DNA from: Elusimicrobia bacterium UBA5214
GTDB lineage: Bacteria > Elusimicrobiota > UBA5214
DNA length: 64,000 nucleotides
Direction: 5' to 3'
NCBI GenBank assembly: GCA_002412545.1
Contig: DHVG01000001.1
Span: 204,228 to 268,227, forward strand
Below the pieces are notes generated by a model. That model was not told the DNA's origin. It saw nothing but the letters and a program-made list of their open reading frames with translations, and did no database searches. Shown in pieces: positions 1-7,946 of the stretch. Positions within the stretch are counted from its first letter, which is position 1. Each line of letters begins with the position of its first letter. The translations under genes and the position numbers were made by a program.

Positions 1-1749
1 TTATTCGGTATCAGTTATCGTTACACGCATCATTTCTTCAATTGTAGTTATTCCGTTTAATACTTTTCTTAATGCTGCTTCCCGGAGATTCATCATTCCA
101 GTTTTCCTTGCCGCTTGTTTAAGCAAATGAGTTGAAGCACGTTCTAAAATTAGTTCCCGAACTTCATCGTTGATTTCTATCAACTCATATATTCCTAATC
201 TTCTCCGGTAACCGGTATTACTGCAATTGTCACAACCTTTGCCGCGGGAGAGATAAATTTCTTTCGCGTAATTAACTTGTTCAGGTTTAACTCCTAAGTT
301 TGCCAAAAAATCAAATGGGACAGCATAAGTTTCTTTACACTCTTTACAGATAATTCGCACCAAACGTTGCGCAACTACCAAACTTACCGTTGAAGCAGTA
401 AGAAAAGGTTCAATTCCCATATTATTCAACCTGGTTATTGCACCGGGAGCGTCGTTAGTATGTAAAGTAGAAAATACTAAATGTCCGGTTAAAGCAGCAT
501 TAATCGCAATTTCAGCAGTTTCGGTATCACGTATTTCACCAACCATAATTATGTTTGGGTCCTGACGAAGAAAGGAACGTAAACCAGCCGCAAAAGTTAA
601 ACCGATTTCCGGCCGTGCCTGTATTTGGTTAATTCCCTCAAGAACATATTCTACCGGGTCTTCAATGGTCATAATATTACGGTCCGGATAATTGAGAGTA
701 GAAAGTGTTGAATAAAGAGTAGTAGATTTTCCTGAACCTGTGGGCCCGGTGATTAAAATTATACCGTGAGGAAGTGAAATATTTTTTTTATAAATAGATA
801 ATGCTTCCGGTTCAAAACCTAATTTAGTTAAATCTAAACATAATGCTGAAGAATCAAGAAGGCGGATTACTATTTTTTCACCGAACGCTGTTGGTAATAC
901 AGAAACACGCAAATCCACTTCTCTGCCAAGCGTTTTTATTTTAATTCGTCCGTCCTGTGGTAAACGGCGTTCAGCAATATCTAAATTGGACATAATTTTT
1001 ATTCGTGAGGTGATTGCGTCTTGTAATTTTTTTGGCGGAGATGGTTGTTCATGAAGTACGCCGTCAAGACGATAGCGTACTCTTAAACTTTTTTCATAAG
1101 GTTCAATATGAATATCACTGGCTTTTGCTTTTACGGCTCCGGTTAACAAAAGGTTAACAATTTTTACTACCGGTACTTCTTCGGCAGCAGCTTCCAAACT
1201 GATTACTTCTTTCTTTTCTTCTGCAGTTTTGACTACTTCAATGGCACCTTCACCGGTACCTTTTTCAATTTCCTTAATTGCTTGTTCAATTGTCTCTTTA
1301 GTTCCATAGTATAATTCAATTGCATTTTTGATTTCTTTTTCTGGAGCGATGACTACTTTTATATCATAACCAGTGGTTAACCGTAAGTCATCAATAGCAA
1401 AAATATTGAATGGGTCAGACATTGCAATCGTCAAAATTTTTTCATTTTTAGCAATTGGGATAATAGTTTGGTAACGAGCAATACTTTCCGGGACAATTCT
1501 TACTATCTCCTCCGGAATTTTTCCATAATCGGCTAAAGAAACATACGAAACACCAGCCTGTTTTCCAAGAAAATAAAGTAAGACTTCTTCCGTAACAAAA
1601 CCAAGTTGAATGAGGATACGCCCTAATTTTCCTCCAGTTTGCCTTTGCACTTCTAATGCTTGCTGTAGTTGTTCTCTACTAATTATTCCGAGGTCAACAA
1701 GGAGGTCTCCTAATCTTTTTTTTAATACTGATGTAACTCGTATCGCCAT
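1..1749 (-). CDS. pilB: Type IV pilus / type II secretion assembly ATPase (PilB/GspE family)
   Basis: Cytoplasmic hexameric ATPase that drives pilin polymerisation at the inner membrane. The 582-residue protein has an N-terminal MshEN-type region (about 10-150), an N2 domain and a RecA-like ATPase core. Walker A GPTGSGKS is at 335-342, the Walker B/Asp-box region ends in VGEIRD (402-407), and a His-box segment GHLVFSTLHTND follows. The four-cysteine zinc site of PilB/GspE (C467, C470, C505, C508) is complete, so the enzyme looks functional. The length fits the family. Assignment to PilB rather than GspE rests on the MshEN start and is not decided by neighbours, since the window begins at its stop codon; pilT/pilC-like genes may lie to the left. 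A sigma70-like promoter lies just upstream. Confidence 0.93.
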   Translation of the reverse strand: MAIRVTSVLKKRLGDLLVDLGIISREQLQQALEVQRQTGGKLGRILIQLGFVTEEVLLYFLGKQAGVSYVSLADYGKIPEEIVRIVPESIARYQTIIPIAKNEKILTIAMSDPFNIFAIDDLRLTTGYDIKVVIAPEKEIKNAIELYYGTKETIEQAIKEIEKGTGEGAIEVVKTAEEKKEVISLEAAAEEVPVVKIVNLLLTGAVKAKASDIHIEPYEKSLRVRYRLDGVLHEQPSPPKKLQDAITSRIKIMSNLDIAERRLPQDGRIKIKTLGREVDLRVSVLPTAFGEKIVIRLLDSSALCLDLTKLGFEPEALSIYKKNISLPHGIILITGPTGSGKSTTLYSTLSTLNYPDRNIMTIEDPVEYVLEGINQIQARPEIGLTFAAGLRSFLRQDPNIIMVGEIRDTETAEIAINAALTGHLVFSTLHTNDAPGAITRLNNMGIEPFLTASTVSLVVAQRLVRIICKECKETYAVPFDFLANLGVKPEQVNYAKEIYLSRGKGCDNCSNTGYRRRLGIYELIEINDEVRELILERASTHLLKQAARKTGMMNLREAALRKVLNGITTIEEMMRVTITDTE

Positions 1750-1774
1750 TTTTGCTGTTTATTTCCTTATTCTA

Positions 1775-1803
1775 AGGATAATACAATTTTCTTTTTCTGT
1801 CAA
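1775..1803 (-). promoter_or_regulatory. Candidate sigma70 promoter of the pilB-like gene
   Basis: On the minus strand a consensus -35 TTGACA (1798-1803) is followed after 17 bp by TATCCT (1775-1780), about 25 bp before the pilB ATG. The -35 box abuts the palindromic repeat at 1803-1831. Confidence 0.5.
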
Positions 1804-1831
1804 CCCCGTAAAGATTTTCAATCTACGGGGT
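1803..1831. repeat. Palindromic intergenic repeat, short copy
   Basis: The two ends pair (ACCCCGT / ACGGGGT) with a short inner AGATT/AATCT helix, so it can form a hairpin between coaD and pilB. Read on the minus strand, its first 19 bases are identical to the start of the repeat at 27484-27502, and its last 10 bases match that copy's end; the second copy carries 37 extra bases in the middle. It may act as a terminator for coaD, but no clear T-run follows. Confidence 0.7.
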
Positions 1832-1836
1832 CAACC

Positions 1837-2343
1837 CTACTTTTTTAACTTCTTCTGGAGGAATTTTTCTACTTCTTCGGGTACAAATCCTTCTACTTTG
1901 CCACCAAGACGAGCAATTTCTTTAACTAAACTTGAGGAAAGATAAGTATAAGATTCATCAGGCATAAGAAAAACGGTTTCTGCCTCCGGGTAAAGTTGAC
2001 GATTCATTGAAGCTATCTGAAACTCGTAATCGAAATCGCTAATCGCTCGTAAACCACGAATAATTACCTGTGCTTTCTTTCTTTTTAAGTAATCAACTAA
2101 TAAACCTTTAAAATATTCTACTTTTACCCGTGGGTAATTAATCAATATTTTTTGGAGAAGTTTTACTCGGTCACCAGCAGGAAGAGTTGCTGGTTTAGAA
2201 GGATTATCGGTTACGGCAACAATTACTTGGTCAAAAAGTTTTGTTGCTCTTAGAATAACATCCAAATGTCCATTAGTTACTGGGTCAAATGCACCGGGAT
2301 AAACCGCAATCCTTTGCTGATTGAAATTTGTTAACCCTTTCAT
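1837..2343 (-). CDS. coaD: Phosphopantetheine adenylyltransferase CoaD
   Basis: Transfers AMP from ATP to 4'-phosphopantetheine in coenzyme A synthesis, in the cytoplasm. The nucleotidyltransferase motif PGAFDPVTNGH is near the N-terminus (T/HxGH signature as TNGH) and the C-terminal SSSLVKE motif is present. The chosen ATG gives 168 residues, close to the usual ~160. A longer GTG reading (to 2388) would begin upstream of the consensus promoter at 2351-2379 and inside a repeat, so it is rejected. The -10 box ends only 7 bases before the ATG, so the mRNA is probably leaderless. No Shine-Dalgarno sequence is visible, which fits. Confidence 0.95.
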   Translation of the reverse strand: MKGLTNFNQQRIAVYPGAFDPVTNGHLDVILRATKLFDQVIVAVTDNPSKPATLPAGDRVKLLQKILINYPRVKVEYFKGLLVDYLKRKKAQVIIRGLRAISDFDYEFQIASMNRQLYPEAETVFLMPDESYTYLSSSLVKEIARLGGKVEGFVPEEVEKFLQKKLKK

Positions 2344-2350
2344 TTTTTTA

Positions 2351-2379
2351 ATTATAAAAAAAATATCTTCTTTTGTCAA
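2351..2379 (-). promoter_or_regulatory. Consensus sigma70 promoter of coaD, probably leaderless
   Basis: On the minus strand TTGACA (2374-2379), a 17-bp spacer, then TATAAT (2351-2356): a perfect match to the consensus. The coaD ATG begins 7 bases after the -10 box, where transcription would normally start. The -35 box directly adjoins the repeat element at 2381-2530. Confidence 0.75.
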
Positions 2380-2380
2380 C

Positions 2381-2530
2381 CCCCGCACCTATTAGGTATG
2401 GTCAGTTTGGATTATTCCCAGCGATTAAATGAATTTACTTTTGGTCTGTGTTTACATTAAGAGTGTGGGCATTACGAAATGCATCTGGATTGACCAGAAA
2501 AAATCGCTGGATACCTAATCAGGTGCGGGG
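2381..2530. repeat. 150-bp structured element with nested inverted repeats, copy A
   Basis: Outer arms at 2381-2399 and 2511-2530 are complementary apart from one extra base (CCCCGCACCT...). Inner arms CCAGCGATT (2418-2426) and AATCGCTGG (2502-2510) are also complementary. On the left an 18-base unpaired segment containing GTCAGTTT separates outer and inner arms; on the right they abut. The element at 17929-18075 has the same architecture in the opposite orientation, with different arm sequences. No protein is encoded. It fills most of the coaD-merR divergent gap; the rest holds the two promoters and an A-rich stretch. Confidence 0.7.
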
Positions 2531-2602
2531 TCAAATTTTCTTATGTAATTTTTATTACTTTTTGAAGAAATTCAAAAAATAAAAAAAATTTAGAAAATAT
2601 AC

Positions 2603-2631
2603 TTGACAGTTTTTTATATAGGATGTATAAT
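2603..2631 (+). promoter_or_regulatory. Consensus sigma70 promoter of the motor operon
   Basis: TTGACA (2603-2608), 17-bp spacer, TATAAT (2626-2631): perfect consensus. Transcription would start near 2638, giving a leader of about 60 bases to the merR-like ATG at 2699. Confidence 0.8.
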
Positions 2632-2649
2632 TTACAATACTTGGTGTTT

Positions 2650-2662
2650 CGTATACCATACG
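2650..2662. promoter_or_regulatory. Palindrome in the motor-operon leader, possible operator
   Basis: CGTAT-ACC-ATACG is a 5-bp-arm inverted repeat about 12 bp downstream of the predicted transcription start. A role as an operator for the adjacent MerR-like protein is inference only. Confidence 0.3.
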
Positions 2663-2698
2663 CTAATCAAAAGATACTATAAAAAGGAAATTAAAACT

Positions 2699-2983
2699 AT
2701 GAAAAACAAAAACACGGTGGTTATTCCTTTCACTCTCGGTGCGGTATCCAAAAAAACAAGTGTGCCGAAAGGTACCCTGCGTTATTGGCAAGATAGACAT
2801 AATCTTTTTAAACCTATTGCTCACGATGAACAAGGTAATCCTCTTTATTCTCCAGAAGTTGTAGAAAGGATAAAAAAAATTAAGTTATTTCGTAATTCTG
2901 GTCTTGAGATAGGTGCAGTGAAAAATAGACTTCGGATAATAGGAAATTCCAAGAGAAAAAAACGCTGGGTTGAAAAAGGGTAA
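2699..2983 (+). CDS. Small MerR-type HTH protein
   Basis: A 94-residue protein that is essentially a MerR-type winged HTH: the HTH helix region is TLGAVSKKTSVPKGTLRYWQ (about residues 14-33), followed by the wing (NPLYSPEVVERIKKIKLFRN) and a short basic tail. It lacks the dimerisation coiled coil and effector domain of classical MerR regulators, so it resembles the short HTH_17/MlrA-like type. The ATG at 2699 is preceded by AAGGA; the longer frame back to 2603 would start inside the promoter and is rejected. Its stop codon overlaps the next start (TAATG), so it is translationally coupled to the FliF-FliG gene and is the first gene of the operon. It probably controls its own operon; this is inferred from position. 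Confidence 0.8.
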   Translation: MKNKNTVVIPFTLGAVSKKTSVPKGTLRYWQDRHNLFKPIAHDEQGNPLYSPEVVERIKKIKLFRNSGLEIGAVKNRLRIIGNSKRKKRWVEKG

Positions 2984-4818
2984 TGATTAAAACTATTATC
3001 TCAATCATTTCAATTCTTTTATTATTTTGTGAGAGTGGAAGTCCACAAAGAGAAAGTATTGGAATTGGTAAAAAAATTGCCGACCTTGAACTGAATAGGA
3101 GAGAAGAAGCAATTGGTGAAAAAATAAAAAACCGTATAGAAGAAACTCTCAATCGTTACTATTCAAGAGAAAGTTATATAGTCCAGGTATACGTATCTTT
3201 AGAAAAAATGCTTCCCACAGAACCTCCTAAGCTTAGTAAGAAAGTTAAAGTTGAAAAGGAAACATTTCTTCCTGGTTTACCTGCGTTGCCACTTGAAGAG
3301 TCATCACCTGAATTGAAAGATATCCTTGTTGACCAGTTGACTTTTTCACCTAACTTCAGAATATTATCTATTATTGTAAATATTCTCTTAGATGAAAGAA
3401 AATTTTCCACTGCTGATGTAGATTTTGTTAAAAAAGTTATCCCCACTTGTGTTGTTTTAGATGAAACGCGTGGGGATACTTTGAATGTTAAAGTTATGCC
3501 TTTCCCCCCATCAATTACTTCATTAATAGAAAAAAAAGTGAAAGAAGAAGTAGTTTCTTCAGAAAAAGAAATTTCTATTTTTGTTCGCTATTTTCCCTAT
3601 TTACAAATTGGGTTGGGTATATTGGTTTTATTGCTTTTAGGAATAATGCTGATGGAAATCACAAGTTTAAAAAAGAGTAAAAAGGTACCCGAAGAAATAT
3701 TACCTACGGGTGTTTATCTTAGACCTACGGGCACACCCCCTCTTCAAGCACCACCTGCACCAGTTGGGATACAGACTGAATTACCTAAATTAGTGACTGT
3801 TGAAGAAGGTAAAACTCTTTTTTATGAATTGAGGCAACTTATGGTAACTACTCTTGTAGGTAATCCGGAGATTGTATCAGAAATATTCCACCGTTGGGTT
3901 GAACAGGACAAAGAAAACGGCATAAAATCAGTTGCCAATTTTTTGAAAGCGACCGAACCCCGACTTATAGAATTACTTGCTCCTCGCTGGGAAGAAGAAT
4001 TGAGAACAAAGGTTGAATCTGCTATGGGTCAAATAACTACTATTGAAAAAGACAGCGTAATAGAAACTTTTAAAAAATTTAGAGAAGAATTTCAAAAAGA
4101 ACAAGAAATAACAACAACTAGTCAACATAAAGAAGATATATTTTATTTTTTAAAACAGTTGGAACCGCATCAAGTTCTTCATATTATTAAAGATGAACCC
4201 GTAGGAATAATTGCTATTGCCTTAGCGATGGCAAGACCTGATGTTTCTACATTAGTTATGAAAGAGTTACCGCAAGAAATATCCGCAAGAATTCCTGTGG
4301 AAATGGGTAAACTTAAAAAAATACCCTTAACTACTCTTTCAGAAATTGCTGATAGATTATCAAAAAAAGCACTACAGATTGAAAGTCTGAAGTATGTATC
4401 TACTGACGGTACTAAAGCGATAATTGATTTACTTGAACATTCTTCACCGGAAATGGAAAAACAAATCTTGGCTAATATTGTCCATCAAGATCTTAAACTT
4501 GCTGAAGAAATAAAAAAACAATATCTTACTTTTGATGATTTAACTCTCGTTATGGACAAACCTTTATCTGAAGTATTGAGAACTATTGATGCTGAGGTCA
4601 TTGTCAAAATGTTAGTTGGTTCACCAGTTGAAATAAAAGAAAAAATTTTAGCCAATTTACCCAGTAGGATGAAAACTATTGTTACTGACGGTCTTTCTGC
4701 AATTAAAGAAGAAATTTCTTCTGAAGAAATACAGGAAGCACGAAAAGTGTTATTGGCGAAATTGCGCGATTTAGCAAAAAGTGGTAAGCTTGAGTTGACT
4801 AAAAAAATAATTTCATAG
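2983..4818 (+). CDS. FliF-FliG fusion: MS-ring-like anchor joined to rotor switch protein
   Basis: A 611-residue membrane protein that joins two flagellar rotor parts. Residues 1-16 are a hydrophobic export signal or anchor. Residues ~40-200 match the C-terminal periplasmic part of FliF: ETRGDTLNVKVMPF (161-174) corresponds to the FliF motif RGD-x-V-x-V-x-x-MPF. A membrane segment is at ~204-224. After a Pro-rich linker the cytoplasmic half follows FliG: FliG_N-like ~278-365, FliG_M ~383-470 (DEPVGIIAIALA where FliG has EHPQTIALIL), FliG_C ~476-602 (TFDDLTLVMDKPLSEVLRTI). In the torque helix R562 and D569 align with E. coli R281 and D288; K264, D289 and R297 are replaced by V, G and I. The first FliF membrane helix and the RBM1/RBM2 domains are missing. 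It is followed by motA and motB, so it is probably the rotor of a stator-driven motor. Confidence 0.8.
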   Translation: MIKTIISIISILLLFCESGSPQRESIGIGKKIADLELNRREEAIGEKIKNRIEETLNRYYSRESYIVQVYVSLEKMLPTEPPKLSKKVKVEKETFLPGLPALPLEESSPELKDILVDQLTFSPNFRILSIIVNILLDERKFSTADVDFVKKVIPTCVVLDETRGDTLNVKVMPFPPSITSLIEKKVKEEVVSSEKEISIFVRYFPYLQIGLGILVLLLLGIMLMEITSLKKSKKVPEEILPTGVYLRPTGTPPLQAPPAPVGIQTELPKLVTVEEGKTLFYELRQLMVTTLVGNPEIVSEIFHRWVEQDKENGIKSVANFLKATEPRLIELLAPRWEEELRTKVESAMGQITTIEKDSVIETFKKFREEFQKEQEITTTSQHKEDIFYFLKQLEPHQVLHIIKDEPVGIIAIALAMARPDVSTLVMKELPQEISARIPVEMGKLKKIPLTTLSEIADRLSKKALQIESLKYVSTDGTKAIIDLLEHSSPEMEKQILANIVHQDLKLAEEIKKQYLTFDDLTLVMDKPLSEVLRTIDAEVIVKMLVGSPVEIKEKILANLPSRMKTIVTDGLSAIKEEISSEEIQEARKVLLAKLRDLAKSGKLELTKKIIS

Positions 4819-4858
4819 GAAGTGTCAACATAAAAATAAAAACTTAAAGGAAAAACAC

Positions 4859-5932
4859 ATGCTAAAAGAGAAGAAAATTAATAAATTGGTAATATTTCTT
4901 TTTTTGTTGACGGTTTTAACCAGTGCTCAATTCATTTATGCAGAAGGATTGGCTGAGCAAGAAGTAATTGACCTTTTAGATATTTCTTTAAGAAACTTAA
5001 CTCAGGAGTTGAAAACTCTGAATCCAGAAATTAGGAAGGTTCTTTTCTATTCGTTAAAAGGAGACCGGAGAAACATTTCTCAGCCGCTTCTTCGGCAACT
5101 ACAAGGTAAAATAGAATCCACCTTTGTCACTGCTGGACTTAAATTAGTTTATGCACCGGGATTTAAACCGATACAAATTGGTGTAAGTGAAGAGCGTGTT
5201 TCTTTAGTTTCCGGATTTAAAGACATTGATGAAATGAGAGAAACAGCGGCGAAACTAAAATTAGATGGTTTTATGGAAGGAGAACTATTTCTTGCCGAAA
5301 GAAGACTTCATTTGAATATAAGAATTTTTGATGCGGAGACAATGGCTATTGTTTGGAGTAAAGATTTCAGCAATATTCTTCCTACGCCACCACCTAAACC
5401 GCGTACAACTGGAATAGATATTGGTTTTGGAGGAGCAGGTCTAAGTTTGAGTAGAACTGTAGATTCACAAGACCTTTCTGTGCCTTCTTTTGTTTATTAT
5501 TATACTGCTGACTTGAGGATTACTCAGACATCCGAATTGATTAAAAACTCAAGGTATATATTTGGTGGACAGATATTTTATCTTTCTGAAGGGGTGGAAA
5601 GCAAAAAGATTAGTTTGGTTTCTGGCAAGTTAGTTGGTGGTGGATTCGCTTTGCGTGGAGGTATTTATTTATCTTTGATTAAAGCACCAACTAAATCTAA
5701 GAATAGAAGTTGGTTAGCAACGGAACTTAGTCTAGGTAAAATATTCAGTCCGGGTGTTTCACAAACAGCTTTTTTTCTTGGTGTAGAGTGTGACATTACC
5801 GAGGATATGTCGTCTGCCTTTAGGGTTGCTTATGTTATCCCGAAAGAAATTACTGTAGAAACAAGTAAGAAAGTATCTGCAGGTGGAATTTATTATGAAA
5901 TATCGTTACTGCGTTTCAATTTTAACCCTTAG
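4859..5932 (+). CDS. Secreted protein: CsgG/FlgO-like domain plus probable outer-membrane beta-barrel
   Basis: A 357-residue protein not assignable to a named gene. It has a Sec signal peptide (cleavage likely after A28, ..QFIYA/EG). Residues ~30-175 look like the alpha/beta domain of CsgG/FlgO/LpoB-type proteins (IESTFVTAGLKLV; KLDGFMEGELFLAERRLHL; FDAETMAIVWSKDFS). A Pro-rich linker (~178-189) leads to a C-terminal part made of alternating Gly/aromatic strands (GIDIGFGGAGLSLS; GGGFALRGGIYLSL) ending near a terminal aromatic residue (RFNFNP), typical of an outer-membrane barrel. AAAGGA precedes the ATG. It lies 40 bp after the FliF-FliG gene and its end overlaps the next gene. An outer-membrane partner of the motor is inferred from position. 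Confidence 0.65.
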   Translation: MLKEKKINKLVIFLFLLTVLTSAQFIYAEGLAEQEVIDLLDISLRNLTQELKTLNPEIRKVLFYSLKGDRRNISQPLLRQLQGKIESTFVTAGLKLVYAPGFKPIQIGVSEERVSLVSGFKDIDEMRETAAKLKLDGFMEGELFLAERRLHLNIRIFDAETMAIVWSKDFSNILPTPPPKPRTTGIDIGFGGAGLSLSRTVDSQDLSVPSFVYYYTADLRITQTSELIKNSRYIFGGQIFYLSEGVESKKISLVSGKLVGGGFALRGGIYLSLIKAPTKSKNRSWLATELSLGKIFSPGVSQTAFFLGVECDITEDMSSAFRVAYVIPKEITVETSKKVSAGGIYYEISLLRFNFNP

Positions 5933-7013
5933 TACTATTGTTTTTTTCTCGGTGAACTTTGTCAAAGATAGACGTATTTTTGCGGCAGAAGCTCCAGCAG
6001 TGAGTATTTCTACCCCGGTTACTCCCGGGATACGCGCAACAGAAAGTGAATTGAAATATTTTGCAATTCAAGAGGAAATTCGTCAAAAGTATGAAATACG
6101 TCTTGCTGAACAAGAAGAAAAAACAAGAAAACTAGAATTATTACTTACAGCGTTATCTAACCTTGTGGAACAAGCGATTGCAGAAAAAATGGAATTCGCC
6201 AAGAAAATAGAATCACTCTCTGAACAATTAGAAAAGTTGAGCCAGAGAAAAGATATTTCCCAACCTACACCTGTGGAGAGTGCCCCGGCAAAAAAAGTTG
6301 AAAAAACAAAAGTTACCCCGACAAAAAAAGTTGAAGAACCACTAAAAAAAGAAATTAGCGAAGGTACAACAAAACAGATGAAAATTGATGAAAAAAGTGG
6401 AAAATCTACTTCAGTAGACCAGTATGTTAAAGTCAGAGTAAAAGATGGAGACCAGGAAGTAGAAATGGTTCTGGACCCCACTTATACTGATATGGCATTT
6501 GAATTTCAAGGCAAGAAGCGTCCTACTGAGTTAAAGATAGAACCTGAAACAGTGGAAGAAGTACTCCCACCTACAAAAAGCGATATTCAGGTAAAAAAAA
6601 GTATTGAAAAAATAATGAAAAAAATTGACGAACTTAGTTACGATATAGCCGAATTGAAAAGTGAAAAAGGACCACTGCTAGCTGTTCCACCCAGTGAGAA
6701 GGGTGTCCCTGTTCCTCCAAGTGAACCCAAAAAAGCGGAATTGCCTGAATTACCTAAGGATGTTACTGAAGATGTCTTAGTAAGTATTCATCAAGCACAA
6801 AAACTATTTTACGCAGGGAAACATCAAGATGCACTGCGTGAAGTGCGAAAATCGCTTTCTAAAAAGGAAACTGCCTTAGGTTATGCATTATTAGGTTCTA
6901 TTTACTTTACGATGGGTGACCTTGATTCGGCTCTGTCCTCCTGGGATGTTGCATTGGAAATAGACCCACTGATGACTGAAGTATCTGAAATATTAGAAAA
7001 ATACAAAAGATAA
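5895..7013 (+). CDS. Secreted coiled-coil and TPR protein of the motor operon
   Basis: A 372-residue protein of unknown family. An N-terminal signal peptide or anchor (~1-30) is followed by a charged coiled coil (~50-115), a long Lys/Glu/Pro-rich low-complexity region (~120-190), a small globular segment (DQYVKVRVKDGDQEVEMVLD), a second short coiled coil (IEKIMKKIDELSYDIAELKS) and two TPR units at the C-terminus (~290-370). The ATG at 5895 has AGGTGG upstream and overlaps the previous gene by 38 bp; a GTG four codons earlier is less likely. The TPRs resemble the C-terminal tail of MotB two genes downstream, so a periplasmic contact between the two is possible (inference). Confidence 0.6.
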   Translation: MKYRYCVSILTLSTIVFFSVNFVKDRRIFAAEAPAVSISTPVTPGIRATESELKYFAIQEEIRQKYEIRLAEQEEKTRKLELLLTALSNLVEQAIAEKMEFAKKIESLSEQLEKLSQRKDISQPTPVESAPAKKVEKTKVTPTKKVEEPLKKEISEGTTKQMKIDEKSGKSTSVDQYVKVRVKDGDQEVEMVLDPTYTDMAFEFQGKKRPTELKIEPETVEEVLPPTKSDIQVKKSIEKIMKKIDELSYDIAELKSEKGPLLAVPPSEKGVPVPPSEPKKAELPELPKDVTEDVLVSIHQAQKLFYAGKHQDALREVRKSLSKKETALGYALLGSIYFTMGDLDSALSSWDVALEIDPLMTEVSEILEKYKR

Positions 7014-7017
7014 ATAA

Positions 7018-7932
7018 ATGGGCACTTTTATTGGTATTCTCATCGGTTTAGGTTTGACTGTTTATTCAGTGTATGCAAGTTGGGAAATTGCGGCATCGAC
7101 CAAACAAACGCTTACTCTTGCTGCAGCATTCATTAATATACCGGGTTTTCTATTAGTAATCGGTGGTGTGATTGCAGCGACCCTTGTATCTTTTCCTCTA
7201 AAGGATGTCACGGAAAGTTTTGTTTCTTTTTTCCGAGTATTTTTCCGAAAAGAACATAGTTTTATTAAGCGAATAAATGATATTGCTGAAACTTCAGCAC
7301 TTTATACTAAAAATGGTATTTCGGCATTAGAAGAAAAAGTGAAAAATAGTGAGATGTCTTTTTATCGTGATGCGTTAGAAATGTTTGTCAATGGTTACAA
7401 AAAAGAAGAAATAGTAAAAGTTTGCGAAGATATGATAAACGCAAGATATGAACGTGAAGTTATTCAAGCAGATGTATTTAAAGTTATTGCACGAAGTGCC
7501 CCTGCTTTTGGTATGATTGGCACGGTTGTTGGTATGATTGGTATGTTTGGGAAACTTGCAGAAAAATTCCGTTTAGAAGCAACTATTGGTGAAGCGACTA
7601 CCGCAGCGGGGTCTGATGCTGCTGGGTTACAATTTACCATATTTTTTCTAATGATGGTTGCTCTGACGACAACTTTTTATGGTTTGATTATTGCGAATTT
7701 GGTATTTGGTCCAATGGCAAACAAAATTGTCAATCGCAGTGATTCTACCAGAGCATACTTGTATATGACTCTTAAGGGGGTATTACTCATTTGTGATAAG
7801 AGGCACCCCCTATACATCAAAGATATTCTCATCGGGTATTTACCCCCAAAATACAGAAAAGAGTTATACAAAGAATTGGAAAAAGAAACATCGCCAGCAC
7901 GAGTGCCTACACCAAAACCAGCTAAGAAATAA
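7018..7932 (+). CDS. motA: MotA-like stator channel protein
   Basis: Inner-membrane stator subunit that, with MotB, couples ion flow to rotor torque. The 304-residue protein has the MotA layout: two N-terminal membrane helices (~2-20, 34-57), a large cytoplasmic loop, and two C-terminal helices. ARSAPAFGMIGTVVGMIG (159-176) contains the conserved channel proline (P162, E. coli P173), and ALTTTFYGLIIANLVFGP (215-232) is the fourth-helix motif. In the cytoplasmic loop KNGISALEE matches the R-x-x-G-x-x-x-L-E torque motif: E105 aligns with E. coli E98, while R90 is T97 with K98 beside it. It starts 4 bp after the TPR gene. MotA fits better than ExbB/TolQ because a MotB follows. Confidence 0.9.
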   Translation: MGTFIGILIGLGLTVYSVYASWEIAASTKQTLTLAAAFINIPGFLLVIGGVIAATLVSFPLKDVTESFVSFFRVFFRKEHSFIKRINDIAETSALYTKNGISALEEKVKNSEMSFYRDALEMFVNGYKKEEIVKVCEDMINARYEREVIQADVFKVIARSAPAFGMIGTVVGMIGMFGKLAEKFRLEATIGEATTAAGSDAAGLQFTIFFLMMVALTTTFYGLIIANLVFGPMANKIVNRSDSTRAYLYMTLKGVLLICDKRHPLYIKDILIGYLPPKYRKELYKELEKETSPARVPTPKPAKK

Positions 7933-7946
7933 CCATTCAACCTCAA

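Noticed and set aside
1804..1830. Rho-independent terminator of coaD
   Set aside because: A stem exists, but no T-run follows on the minus strand and the same palindrome occurs elsewhere as a repeat.
2344..2388. GTG start for coaD 15 codons upstream
   Set aside because: It lies upstream of the mapped consensus promoter and within a repeat.
2381..2530. Integron attC site or insertion-sequence ends
   Set aside because: The end motifs are not the attC R boxes (RYYYAAC/GTTRRRY), there is no integrase or transposase, and no array of cassettes.
2603..2698. In-frame N-terminal extension of the MerR protein
   Set aside because: It begins inside the -35/-10 promoter; the ATG at 2699 has a good ribosome site.
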